Of a DNA stretch of 64,000 nucleotides, positions 1 through 7,745 are shown in pieces. This stretch comes from Bradyrhizobium macuxiense. GTDB lineage: Bacteria; Pseudomonadota; Alphaproteobacteria; Rhizobiales; Xanthobacteraceae. The notes beneath the pieces were generated by a model. The model was not told the origin of the DNA and searched no databases. It saw nothing but the letters and a program-made list of their open reading frames with translations. The stretch is taken from the NCBI RefSeq assembly GCF_007993935.1, contig NZ_VITY01000009.1, positions 124,001 to 188,000 of the forward strand. Reading direction: 5' to 3'. Both the position numbers and the translations under genes were made by a program. How positions within the stretch are numbered: position 1 is the stretch's first letter; every line of letters starts with the position of its first letter.

Positions 1-411
1 GCCTTGATCGTTCGACGGCGCCGGCTGCGCGGCGCTTCCCGTCGAGGTCGGGAAGCCGTGCTCCTGGGCCCAGCGGTAGAGCTCGTCGAACACCGGCTTG
101 AGCGCCTTGGCCGATGGCGTCATCTCATACTCAACCCGCGGCGGCACCTCGGGATAGACCGTGCGCTTGACCAAGCCATTGGCCTCGAGATCGCGCAGCT
201 GGGTGGTCAGCATGTGCTGGGTCACGCCGGGGATCGACTGCCGCAATTCGCCGAACCGCCGTTTGCGCTCGACCAATTGCCATAGGATGTCGCCCTTCCA
301 TTTCCCGGCCAGCACCGACAGCGCGCGATGAAATTGCGCCGACAGATCGCCATTACACGGCTCGGACGCCGCCGCCGGAGGCTCGGCAGGCTCAATAGTC
401 TGCTTTTTCAT
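1..411 (-). CDS. HxlR-family winged-helix transcriptional regulator (partial, runs off left edge)
   Basis: The start ATG is at 411 with GAGGTAGT just upstream, and the frame is open to base 1, so 137 residues are visible and the stop lies outside. The HxlR pattern is clear: a conserved Cys near residue 19, then LAGKWKGDILWQL, the recognition region ending in TQHMLTTQLRDLEANGL, and the wing with PPRVEYEMTP. HxlR proteins are dimeric DNA-binding regulators, many of them redox or aldehyde responsive through that Cys. The gene is divergent from the DoxX-DsrE-TlpA cluster that starts at 543, so control of that cluster is a reasonable inference. The inducer is unknown. The C-terminal tail is Ala/Pro rich and incomplete. 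Confidence 0.9.
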   Translation of the reverse strand, partial: MKKQTIEPAEPPAAASEPCNGDLSAQFHRALSVLAGKWKGDILWQLVERKRRFGELRQSIPGVTQHMLTTQLRDLEANGLVKRTVYPEVPPRVEYEMTPSAKALKPVFDELYRWAQEHGFPTSTGSAAQPAPSNDQG

Positions 412-542
412 ACTACCTCACAAAAATGATCCTACTTGTTCTTTTCATCTTACTCCCGAATTTAGTCCATCGAAAGCCGCGGGCCTGCCGCCGATCGGTC
501 AGGTGGCCATGCGGCCGATTCGAACAATTGGGGAGTTATCAA

Positions 543-935
543 ATGTCAGTTGCCGTTGCCGCCGCGCCGTCGCGCTGGAAATCCGTCAGCCTCTGGGTCG
601 TCAGGGGATTGCTCGCTTTGGCCTTTGCCGCCGCGGGCGCCGCCAAGTTCTATGGCGTGCCGATGCTGGTTGAGGAATTCGAGCATATCGGGCTCGGCCA
701 GTGGTTCCGCTATTTCACCGGATCGCTGGAGCTCATCGGCGCCATCCTGATCCTGCTGCCGCCGGTCGCAGCGTTCGGCGGCGTGCTGCTGAGCTGCATC
801 ATGGTCGGCGCGACCATCAGCCATCTGTTCGTGATCGGCGGCTCGCCGGTCCCGGCGCTCGTGCTGCTGACGCTGAGTGCGATCGTCGCCTACGCCAAGC
901 GCAGCCAGTTCGCGCTGCTCGCGACCGCGCCGTGA
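543..935 (+). CDS. DoxX family integral membrane protein
   Basis: The product is 130 residues with about four hydrophobic helices. The first helix contains LALAFAAAGAAKFYG, a typical DoxX/DoxD-like start with the AxxKF signature. I chose ATG 543 because GGGGAGTT precedes it at a good distance; the frame is open further upstream but without a convincing ribosome site. DoxX-type proteins are small inner-membrane proteins linked to quinone-coupled thiol or thiosulfate oxidation and to oxidative stress complexes. The next two genes encode an exported DsrE-like protein and an exported thioredoxin-like protein, so a redox role at the membrane is likely. The substrate cannot be read from sequence. 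Confidence 0.85.
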   Translation: MSVAVAAAPSRWKSVSLWVVRGLLALAFAAAGAAKFYGVPMLVEEFEHIGLGQWFRYFTGSLELIGAILILLPPVAAFGGVLLSCIMVGATISHLFVIGGSPVPALVLLTLSAIVAYAKRSQFALLATAP

Positions 936-945
936 GGTCGCAGCG

Positions 946-1464
946 ATGCGCCCCTCTCGCCGCATCCTGACGCTCGCTGTGGGGCTAGTGCTCGCATTTG
1001 CGGTGCCGTTCGCCGTGACCTTGCTGCTCACCGGCTCGGTTGCGGCGGTCTCCAAACCGGAGCCCAAAAACCTCGGCTCAAAGCAGCCCGAGCCGCGCGT
1101 GCATCATGTGGTGCTGCCGATCAACAGCGACGACCCGACCACGATGCGGGCGCTGATCTCGACCGCGCTCAACCTCCCGAAATATTATCGGGAGCGCAAC
1201 GAGCCGTTCGAGATCGAGGTCGTCGCCTACAATGCCGGCGTCCACATGCTGCGCGCCGACACCTCGCCGGTGAAGGACCTGTTGCGGGTGGTGCGCGGGC
1301 TCACGCCCGACATCCGCTTCGTGGTCTGCGAGGCGACCAAGCTCGGCATGGAGCGCGCCGAGGGCCATCCGCTGGTCCTGCTCGACAATGTCGACCTGGT
1401 GCCGAACGGGCCCGGGCGCATCATCGAATTGCAGGAAGCCGGCTGGTCCTACATCCGGTCGTGA
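946..1464 (+). CDS. Exported DsrE/DsrF-like protein
   Basis: The product is 172 residues starting at ATG 946, 10 bases after the DoxX stop. Residues 10-33 form a hydrophobic signal or anchor segment, so the DsrE-like domain (about 52-172) would lie in the periplasm. The domain shows VVLPINSDDP, VVAYNAGVHML and the region around Cys128 (FVVCEATKLGM), the one cysteine, at the position used for sulfur handling in YchN/DsrE proteins. Most DsrE proteins are cytoplasmic sulfur carriers, so an exported version beside a TlpA-like thioredoxin is notable. The stop overlaps a possible GTG start of the next frame. Function in periplasmic sulfur or thiol transfer is inference. Confidence 0.8.
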   Translation: MRPSRRILTLAVGLVLAFAVPFAVTLLLTGSVAAVSKPEPKNLGSKQPEPRVHHVVLPINSDDPTTMRALISTALNLPKYYRERNEPFEIEVVAYNAGVHMLRADTSPVKDLLRVVRGLTPDIRFVVCEATKLGMERAEGHPLVLLDNVDLVPNGPGRIIELQEAGWSYIRS

Positions 1465-1499
1465 GCGATGCAGCCATCAAGCCAAGCGGAGAACTGATC

Positions 1500-2096
1500 A
1501 TGACCATTGTTCGCGCGCCGACACGCCGCGCCGTCGTCGCCGGCATGATCGGCGCGGGCGCTGCGCTCGCGATGCCGGCGCGGGCCGCGTCGGGACCGCC
1601 GCAATTCGGCACCATCCGGCATCAGTTCACGCTGGTTCAAGGCGCTTATCCAGTCCCGCCGGTGGCGATCCCGGCGCTTGCCGGCGGCGCGATCGATCTC
1701 GCCGCGTTCAAAGGCAAGCAGCTGGTGCTGGTGAACTTCTGGGCCACCTGGTGCGCGGCGTGCCGGACCGAGCTGCCGATGCTGGACCGGCTCGCCGCCA
1801 GCGGCCGCAGCGACCTCGCGGTCATCGCCGTCAGCACCGACCGCAACCGTGCGCTGGTGGCGCCCTACGTCAAGCAGCTCAAGCTGCGTCACCTGACGAT
1901 CGGCTTCGATCCCGGTGGTCTCGTGTCGCGCGTCGACGCTGGCGAGGTCGAGACGCCGTTCGCGCTGTACGGCATGCCGATCTCGTTCCTGATCGGCGCG
2001 AGCGGAAAGGTCGAGGGCTACCTGACGGGTGAGGCGGACTGGTTGTCCGCCGACGCGAGCGCGTTGTTCGACTATTATGCGCGCGGCGGGCGGTGA
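1500..2096 (+). CDS. TlpA-like thioredoxin-fold protein, predicted Tat export
   Basis: I chose ATG 1500, with GGAGA 8 bases upstream, giving 198 residues; a GTG at 1461 overlapping the previous stop is possible. The N-terminus has an Arg pair (TRRAVVAG) followed by a hydrophobic stretch and an Ala-rich cleavage region, which suggests Tat export. The thioredoxin motif is WATWCAAC, with cysteines at 85 and 88, and YGMPISFLI holds the cis-Pro. TlpA/ResA-type proteins reduce or exchange disulfides in the periplasm, often for cytochrome or oxidase maturation. It is the last gene of the DoxX-DsrE cluster. The cytochrome oxidase operon starts only 1.2 kb away, so a link to oxidase assembly is possible but unproved. 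Confidence 0.85.
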   Translation: MTIVRAPTRRAVVAGMIGAGAALAMPARAASGPPQFGTIRHQFTLVQGAYPVPPVAIPALAGGAIDLAAFKGKQLVLVNFWATWCAACRTELPMLDRLAASGRSDLAVIAVSTDRNRALVAPYVKQLKLRHLTIGFDPGGLVSRVDAGEVETPFALYGMPISFLIGASGKVEGYLTGEADWLSADASALFDYYARGGR

Positions 2097-2131
2097 GCGA
2101 GATTGGCTTGGCGTCGATCAGCGCAACTTGT

Positions 2132-2221
2132 GTAGCCCGGATGGAGCGCAGCGCAATCCGGGACTGGCATCAACCGCCGGAGAAATTTTTCCCGGATTTC
2201 GCTTCGCTTCATCCGGGCTAC
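2132..2221. repeat. Dispersed inverted repeat, GTAGCCCGGAT family
   Basis: The element begins GTAGCCCGGATGGAGCGCAG and ends with the inverted copy ATCCGGGCTAC, with degenerate inner arms. It lies between convergent genes and codes for nothing. This family is very common in Bradyrhizobium intergenic DNA (recognised from memory). Confidence 0.8.
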
Positions 2222-2244
2222 GCCTTCCGGGATGCTCGTTGGGC

Positions 2245-2775
2245 CTAGGGCAATTTGTCATACCCCTCCGCCAGGCCGTTCAGGCTGAGCGGAAAGCCGA
2301 TGCCCTCTTCCGGGGTCTCGAAGATGATGAAGGTCGCGGTCTTGGCGTTCTTGAGCTGGCCGAGCAGCTTGTCGTCCATCACGACCTCGGCGACGCAGCC
2401 ATTGGGCAGGCATCTGACAAAGCCGGCGCGGCCGACGTCCTGATTGTCGAGTTTAAGGCCGAGGCCGGAGGGCAGCAGCACGCCGAGCGGGGCGACCACG
2501 CGCATCAGGCGGCTCTTCTGGTCGGCGGTCTTTAGCACGATCACGGTCAGGCCGGCATTGGAGCGGTCTTCGGCTACCACGCTCTGGATCAGTGCGCATT
2601 GCTCGGCCTGGGCGCCGGGCGGGGTGTCGCAGCGGATTTGCCAGTCGCCATGGACCGAGCGCACCGCGCCCTGCGCGTCTGCCGCCTGGGTCAGGCCGAG
2701 CGAAAATGCCGCCGCCAAGAGGGTGCCGAGCCAGCGCGGCAGCGCCCGTCCTGCCTGAATGTTCGAAGCGCCCAT
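2245..2775 (-). CDS. Invasion-associated locus B (IalB)-like exported protein
   Basis: The product is 176 residues from ATG 2775, which has AGAGGATC upstream. A signal peptide covers about residues 1-36 and ends in an AADAQG cleavage region. The mature part has the IalB arrangement: an N-terminal GDWQIRC, a second Cys in EQCALIQ, and a CLPNGC pair, all likely disulfide bonded in the periplasm. IalB-like proteins are widespread in Alphaproteobacteria. Bartonella IalB affects erythrocyte invasion, but the role in free-living relatives is unclear. The gene stands alone, convergent with the TlpA-like gene across the repeat at 2132-2221. Confidence 0.85.
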   Translation of the reverse strand: MGASNIQAGRALPRWLGTLLAAAFSLGLTQAADAQGAVRSVHGDWQIRCDTPPGAQAEQCALIQSVVAEDRSNAGLTVIVLKTADQKSRLMRVVAPLGVLLPSGLGLKLDNQDVGRAGFVRCLPNGCVAEVVMDDKLLGQLKNAKTATFIIFETPEEGIGFPLSLNGLAEGYDKLP

Positions 2776-3258
2776 CCGGGTCGATCCTCTAGAATGTTGG
2801 GTCCGGCCGTTCCGGCCGCCGGTAGCACGCAACAGCCGACTGATACCGCAATGACGGCGCCTTGAAGGCGATCTTAAAGCCATTCCAGCACCGGATTGGG
2901 GCAGCCCGCAGCGAATCAGGTTCCTGTGGGCTATCCCGTCTGTGGGTACATCCGGTAATCCCCCTGTCAACTGCATGCGGTGTTGTTTCGGCGACTTTCG
3001 CTTGATTTTGCGGGAAAAATCGCAAGCGGCAGCTTCATCGCAGGCGCATGGCTTTCGGCCCTACTACTGCATTGCGAGCGCCTGAGAATTATGGTTTGAG
3101 AGGCTGGATTTCGACGCGTTCTAGCGATCTGGCTCCCGTACCCACCTTGACTCAGAGACGGGTATGTCCGGAAGGCCGTTTGTCAGGGCGGATCGTGCTG
3201 CATTTTCGGCCACATGCCGAAGGTGCTTTGGGGAATAATGCAAGGGAGCGCGAGCGGC
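2776..3258. other. Intergenic region upstream of the cytochrome oxidase operon
   Basis: These 483 bases separate the divergent IalB-like gene and ctaC and must contain both promoters. I see no supported gene, repeat or clear sigma-70 promoter pair. The open frames here lack ribosome sites and do not resemble known proteins. Confidence 0.5.
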
Positions 3259-4098
3259 ATGAAGATGTCGATTGGCCGGTTGGGCAGGCAATTGCTGGGG
3301 TTGGCGGTAGCGGGTGTGGCGTCTGTCGCCGCGGGATCGGCCTTCGCCGAAATGGGGCAGCCGGCGCCGTGGGAGCACACGCTGCAGGAAGCCGCGACCC
3401 CGGTGATGGAAAACATCATCTGGTTTCACAATTTCCTGCTGGTGCTGATCACCGTCATCACCCTGTTCGTGCTGGCGCTGCTGGTCATCGTGGTGGTGAA
3501 GTTCAACGCCCGCGCCAACCCGGTCCCCTCCAAGACCACCCACAACACCCTGATCGAAGTGGCCTGGACGCTGATCCCGGTTCTGATCCTGGTCGGCATC
3601 GCGGTGCCGTCGTTCCGCCTGCTGTTCCTTGAGCTCGACGTGCCGAAGCCGGACCTCACCGTGAAGGTCACCGGCAAGCAGTGGTACTGGTCCTACGCCT
3701 ACCCGGATAACGGCAAGTTCGAGTTCGACTCGCTGCTCGACAAGGACAAGCAGCCCCGTCTGCTCGGCGTCGACAACGAGATGGTGGTCCCGGTCAACAA
3801 GGTGGTCCGGATCCAGACCACCGGCGCCGACGTGATCCACTCCTTCGCGGTGCCGGCCTTCGGCGTGAAGATCGATTCGGTCCCCGGCCGTCTCAACGAG
3901 AGCTGGTTCAAGGCCACCAAGACCGGCGTGTTCTACGGCCAGTGCTCGGAACTGTGCGGCAAGGACCACGCCTTCATGCCGATCGCGGTCCGGGTCGTCA
4001 GCGACCAGGAATTCGCGACCTGGGTTGAAGGGGCGAAGAAGAAGTTTGCGACCAACCCGGCGAATTCCTACGCCTCGGCTGGTCAGGCGGCGCAGTAA
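3259..4098 (+). CDS. ctaC: Cytochrome c oxidase subunit II
   Basis: Subunit II of the aa3-type oxidase takes electrons from cytochrome c at the CuA centre and passes them to heme a. From ATG 3259 (AGGGAG 10 bases upstream; ATG at 3214 or 3238 also possible) it has 279 residues. A signal peptide precedes EMGQPAPWE, two membrane helices follow, then the cupredoxin domain with the conserved aromatic stretch KQWYWSYAYP. The CuA ligands are seen in DVIHSFAVP and GQCSELCGKDHAFMP. It is the first gene of a ctaC-ctaD-ctaB-ctaF-ctaG-ctaE series. In Bradyrhizobium japonicum this gene is also called coxB, and its oxidase is fed by CycM, which is encoded here at 37329. Confidence 0.96.
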   Translation: MKMSIGRLGRQLLGLAVAGVASVAAGSAFAEMGQPAPWEHTLQEAATPVMENIIWFHNFLLVLITVITLFVLALLVIVVVKFNARANPVPSKTTHNTLIEVAWTLIPVLILVGIAVPSFRLLFLELDVPKPDLTVKVTGKQWYWSYAYPDNGKFEFDSLLDKDKQPRLLGVDNEMVVPVNKVVRIQTTGADVIHSFAVPAFGVKIDSVPGRLNESWFKATKTGVFYGQCSELCGKDHAFMPIAVRVVSDQEFATWVEGAKKKFATNPANSYASAGQAAQ

Positions 4099-4179
4099 GC
4101 CTCACGGCTTACGGCGCGAACGGAATAAGGGCGACGGGACCGCAAGGTCCAAGAGGGACTGCAAGGCAGGATTTTGAAC

Positions 4180-5796
4180 ATGGCGACAGGCGCAGCGACA
4201 CACGACGATCACGCCCATGATGATCACGCCCACCATCCGACCGGATGGCGGCGTTATCTCTACTCCACGAACCACAAGGACATCGGTACGATGTACCTGG
4301 TCTTTGCGGTGATCGCGGGCATCATCGGCGCTGCGATGTCGATCGCGATCCGTGCCGAGTTGATGTACCCGGGCGTCCAGATATTCCACGAAACGCACAC
4401 CTATAACGTGTTCGTGACCTCGCACGGTCTGATCATGATCTTCTTCATGGTCATGCCGGCGATGATCGGCGGGTTCGGCAACTGGATGGTGCCGCTGATG
4501 ATCGGCGCGCCCGACATGGCGTTCCCGCGCATGAACAACATCTCGTTCTGGCTGCTGCCGGCCTCGTTCGCGCTGCTGCTGCTGTCGACCTTCGTCGAAG
4601 GTGAGCCGGGCGCCAACGGCGTCGGTGCCGGCTGGACCATGTACGCGCCGCTGTCGACCTCGGGCCATCCGGGTCCGGCCGTCGACTTCGCGATCCTGTC
4701 GCTGCATCTCGCCGGTGCATCGTCGATCCTCGGCGCCATCAACTTCATCACCACGATCTTCAACATGCGCGCGCCGGGCATGACCCTGCACAAGATGCCG
4801 CTGTTCGTGTGGTCGATCCTGGTGACCGTGTTCCTGCTGCTGTTGTCGCTGCCGGTGCTCGCCGGTGCGATCACCATGCTGCTGACCGACCGCAATTTCG
4901 GCACTGCCTTCTTTGCGGCTGACGGCGGCGGCGACCCCGTGCTGTTCCAGCATCTGTTCTGGTTCTTCGGCCACCCCGAAGTGTACATCCTGATCCTGCC
5001 CGCCTTCGGCATGGTCAGCCAGATCGTCTCCACCTTCTCGCGCAAGCCCGTGTTCGGCTATCTCGGCATGGCCTACGCCATGGTCGCGATCGGCGGCATC
5101 GGCTTCGTGGTGTGGGCGCACCACATGTACACCGTCGGCATGTCGTCGGCGACGCAGGCCTATTTCGTCGCCGCCACGATGGTGATCGCGGTGCCGACCG
5201 GCGTGAAGATCTTCTCCTGGATCGCCACGATGTGGGGCGGCTCGATCGAGTTCAAGGCGCCGATGATCTGGGCTGTCGGCTTCATCTTCCTGTTCACCGT
5301 CGGCGGCGTCACCGGCGTGGTGCTGGCCAATGCCGGCGTCGACCGCGTGCTGCAGGACACCTACTACGTGGTGGCGCACTTCCACTACGTGCTGTCGCTC
5401 GGCGCCGTGTTCGGCATCTTCGCCGGCTGGTACTACTGGTTCCCGAAGATGTTCGGCTACATGTACTCGGAGCGGATCGCCAAGGCGCACTTCTGGTTCA
5501 CCTTCGTCGGCGTCAACCTGGTGTTCTTCCCGCAGCATTTCCTCGGCCTGTCGGGCATGCCGCGCCGCTATGTCGACTATCCGGATGCGTTCGCCGGCTG
5601 GAACCTGATCTCCTCCTGGGGCTCCTACATCTCCGGCTTCGGCGTGCTGATCTTCATCTACGGTGTGATCGATGCCTTCGTCCGCAAGGAGCAGGCCGCG
5701 AACAACCCCTGGGGTGCGGGTGCGACCACGCTGGAGTGGACGCTGACCTCGCCGCCGCCGTTCCACCAGTTCGAAGTGCTGCCCCGCGTGCAGTAA
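4180..5796 (+). CDS. ctaD: Cytochrome c oxidase subunit I
   Basis: This is the catalytic subunit (538 residues) carrying heme a and the heme a3-CuB site for oxygen reduction and proton pumping. ATG 4180 follows AAGGCAGG; a TTG two codons earlier is less likely. Key motifs are VFVTSHGLIMIFF (heme a His), FWFFGHPEVYILIL (CuB His, cross-linked Tyr and the type A1 Glu), WAHHMYTVG (CuB His pair) and VVAHFHYVLSLG (heme a3 and heme a His). About twelve membrane helices are expected. The N-terminus is unusually His/Asp rich before the conserved STNHKDIG. It lies 81 bases downstream of ctaC, and a hairpin at 5809 separates it from ctaB. Confidence 0.98.
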   Translation: MATGAATHDDHAHDDHAHHPTGWRRYLYSTNHKDIGTMYLVFAVIAGIIGAAMSIAIRAELMYPGVQIFHETHTYNVFVTSHGLIMIFFMVMPAMIGGFGNWMVPLMIGAPDMAFPRMNNISFWLLPASFALLLLSTFVEGEPGANGVGAGWTMYAPLSTSGHPGPAVDFAILSLHLAGASSILGAINFITTIFNMRAPGMTLHKMPLFVWSILVTVFLLLLSLPVLAGAITMLLTDRNFGTAFFAADGGGDPVLFQHLFWFFGHPEVYILILPAFGMVSQIVSTFSRKPVFGYLGMAYAMVAIGGIGFVVWAHHMYTVGMSSATQAYFVAATMVIAVPTGVKIFSWIATMWGGSIEFKAPMIWAVGFIFLFTVGGVTGVVLANAGVDRVLQDTYYVVAHFHYVLSLGAVFGIFAGWYYWFPKMFGYMYSERIAKAHFWFTFVGVNLVFFPQHFLGLSGMPRRYVDYPDAFAGWNLISSWGSYISGFGVLIFIYGVIDAFVRKEQAANNPWGAGATTLEWTLTSPPPFHQFEVLPRVQ

Positions 5797-5808
5797 GTCC
5801 AAGACAAC

Positions 5809-5832
5809 GCGGCGCACCTGCGGGTGCGCCGC
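5809..5832 (+). terminator. GC-rich hairpin between ctaD and ctaB
   Basis: The stem GCGGCGCACC pairs with GGTGCGCCGC around a 4-base loop, followed by CCTTTACTT. The T-run is weak, so it may only partly terminate. That would give more ctaC-ctaD mRNA than mRNA for the assembly genes downstream, or it may protect the 3' end of ctaCD mRNA. Confidence 0.6.
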
Positions 5833-5862
5833 GCCTTTACTTAAGAGAAGTGAGACCTGATC

Positions 5863-6801
5863 TTGTCGGTTGTCGATCACAACGCCATCGAGCTGCCCCG
5901 GATCTCCGAGGCCGAAGTGGGCGACTACATCGCGCTCCTGAAGCCGCGCGTGATGTCGCTGGTGGTCTTCACCGCGCTGGTCGGGCTGATGATCGCCCCG
6001 GTGCATGTGCATCCGGTGCTGGCCTTCACCTCGATCCTCTGCATCGCGGTCGGCGCCGGCGCCTCCGGTGCGCTCAACATGGCCTATGAGGCTGATGTCG
6101 ACGCGCTGATGACGCGCACCGCCAACCGGCCGATCCCGCGCGGCCGCATCACCCCGGCCGAGGCGTACGCGTTCGGCCTGACGCTCGCCTTCTTCTCGGT
6201 GATGACGCTCGGCATCCTGGTCAACTGGGTGGCGGGCGCGCTGCTTGCCTTCACCATCTTCTTCTACGCCGTGATCTACACGATGCTGCTGAAGCGCTGG
6301 ACCGCGCAGAACATCGTGATCGGCGGCGCCGCCGGTGCGCTGCCGCCGGTGGTGGCGTGGGCCGCCGCGACCGGCTCGCTCTCGGTCGAGCCGATCCTGC
6401 TGTTCCTGATCATCTTCTTCTGGACCCCGCCGCACTTCTGGGCGTTGGCGCTGTTCCGCAGCGACGATTACGCGCGCGCCGGCATCCCGATGCTACCGGT
6501 GGTCGCCGGACCCGACGCGACCCGGCTGCAGATCCTGCTCTACACCATCGTGCTGGTCGCGGTTGCGCTGGCGCCGTGGCCGCTCGGCTATTTCGACGCG
6601 ATCTACGGCGTCACCTCGCTGGTGCTCGGTGCCGGCATGCTGTGGCTCGCGATCGAGGTCTATCGCCGCCGTGAGGGTGTTGCGGCCAACCGCGCCACGC
6701 GCCGGCTGTTCGCCTTCTCGATCCTTTATCTGTTCGCGCTGTTCGCCGTCCTCCTCGCCGAGGTCGTGGTCCGCGCGATCCTGCCCGTCATCATCGGATA
6801 G
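5863..6801 (+). CDS. ctaB: Protoheme IX farnesyltransferase (heme o synthase)
   Basis: The enzyme adds a farnesyl group to heme b to make heme o, the precursor of heme a needed by the aa3 oxidase. It is 312 residues with about eight to nine membrane helices. The prenyl-diphosphate binding signature is visible as YEADVDALMTRTANRP near residue 68, followed by the second loop motif. The start is TTG at 5863, preceded by GAGAAGTGAGA; the first in-frame ATG lies too far inside the conserved LLKPRVM region to be the start. Heme a synthase (CtaA) is not in this window. Confidence 0.95.
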   Translation: MSVVDHNAIELPRISEAEVGDYIALLKPRVMSLVVFTALVGLMIAPVHVHPVLAFTSILCIAVGAGASGALNMAYEADVDALMTRTANRPIPRGRITPAEAYAFGLTLAFFSVMTLGILVNWVAGALLAFTIFFYAVIYTMLLKRWTAQNIVIGGAAGALPPVVAWAAATGSLSVEPILLFLIIFFWTPPHFWALALFRSDDYARAGIPMLPVVAGPDATRLQILLYTIVLVAVALAPWPLGYFDAIYGVTSLVLGAGMLWLAIEVYRRREGVAANRATRRLFAFSILYLFALFAVLLAEVVVRAILPVIIG

Positions 6802-6839
6802 GGACGCCGGGGGGCGAGATGGGGGCGCACGGGATAGCA

Positions 6840-7004
6840 ATGGACGACAAGAACGAACCAGAAGGCATCGTCCTCACCGAGGCGCAGCTCAGGAGCCGCC
6901 GCCAGCGCTCGATCGCGATTGCGCTCGCGCTCGGCGTCATGGTGGTGCTGTTCTTCGCCGTCACCCTCGTCAAGGGGCCGGCCGTGCTGGTGCGGCCGCT
7001 GTGA
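6840..7004 (+). CDS. ctaF: Small CtaF/CoxF-like membrane protein of the oxidase operon
   Basis: The 54-residue product has one membrane helix (about residues 26-44, IAIALALGVMVVLFFAV) after a charged N-terminus. A small protein of this type sits between ctaB and ctaG in related rhizobia. Its exact role in oxidase assembly is not established. ATG 6840 is my choice; ATG 6819 would add seven residues. The stop TGA overlaps GTG 7001, an alternative start for ctaG, so translational coupling is likely. Confidence 0.7.
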   Translation: MDDKNEPEGIVLTEAQLRSRRQRSIAIALALGVMVVLFFAVTLVKGPAVLVRPL

Positions 7005-7009
7005 GCGAG

Positions 7010-7639
7010 ATGGCGAACCAGGGACCGCGACAGGGTGAAGGCGCCAAGGTCACGCGCCGCATGCTGACGCGCGACGCGCTGGTCGCCTCGATTTGCGGCT
7101 TCGTCGTGGTGCTGATGGTCGGCGCGTCCTACGCGGCCGTGCCGTTCTACAACTGGTTCTGCCGCACCACCGGCTTCAACGGCACCACCCAGGTCGCGAC
7201 CTCGGTGCCGACGGATGCGCCGCTCGAGCGCACCATTTCGGTCAGCTTCGATTCCAACGTCGCGCCGGGTCTGCCCTGGAAGTTCGAGGCCGAGCAGAAC
7301 ACGATCGACGTCAAGATCGGCCAGGTCGTCACCGTCTATTACACCGTGACCAACCAGTCGGCGCGCACCACGACCGGCCAGGCCGCCTACAACGTCGCGC
7401 CGCTGACGGTCGGCGCCTATTTCCAGAAGATCAACTGCTTCTGCTTCACCGAACAGACCATGGCGCCAGGCGAGAAGCGCGAGATGGCCGTGGTGTTCTA
7501 TGTCGATCCGGCGCTGGCCAAGGACAGCGAGAACGACACGCTGAAGACGATCACTTTGTCCTACACCTTCTTCCCCGTGCGCGACGCCACGCCGAAGCCC
7601 GTGGCTGCGGGCGAGGCGGAGCAGCGCAAGGGCGGCTAG
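7010..7639 (+). CDS. ctaG: Cytochrome c oxidase assembly protein CtaG (Cox11 family)
   Basis: CtaG delivers copper to the CuB site of subunit I. From ATG 7010 (GAGCGAG upstream; GTG 7001 also possible) it has 209 residues. One N-terminal membrane helix ends in the conserved YAAVPFYNWFC, and the periplasmic beta-barrel domain follows. The copper-binding NCFCF motif is present and is followed by EQTMAPGE. The late DPAL and TLSYTFF segments also match the family. The protein would be membrane anchored with its domain in the periplasm. It overlaps or abuts ctaF and precedes a dispersed repeat and ctaE. Confidence 0.95.
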   Translation: MANQGPRQGEGAKVTRRMLTRDALVASICGFVVVLMVGASYAAVPFYNWFCRTTGFNGTTQVATSVPTDAPLERTISVSFDSNVAPGLPWKFEAEQNTIDVKIGQVVTVYYTVTNQSARTTTGQAAYNVAPLTVGAYFQKINCFCFTEQTMAPGEKREMAVVFYVDPALAKDSENDTLKTITLSYTFFPVRDATPKPVAAGEAEQRKGG

Positions 7640-7686
7640 AGCATGATCCGGAAAAGTGGGGACCGGTTTTCCGAGAAGATCATGCT
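7640..7686. repeat. Short dispersed repeat with AGCATGATC ends
   Basis: The element starts AGCATGATCCGGAAAAGTG and ends AGATCATGCT, so its tips are inverted copies. An inner ACCGGTTTTCCG complements the CCGGAAAA arm. It begins one base after the ctaG stop and sits between ctaG and ctaE. The family is recognised from memory as common in Bradyrhizobium and Rhodopseudomonas genomes. Confidence 0.8.
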
Positions 7687-7745
7687 GAAGAGATTGGAAT
7701 TCAAGATTAAGACGTGCCTTGCGGCACGCGAATGGAGAGACGGCA

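Noticed and set aside
4102..6435. Very long open frame antisense to ctaD and ctaB
   Set aside because: It is rich in Arg, His, Asp and Gln, has no recognisable domain, and lies opposite two certain genes; a product of GC-rich codon bias.
7640..7686. Small RNA gene or attachment site between ctaG and ctaE
   Set aside because: It matches a dispersed repeat family and has no promoter or tRNA nearby.
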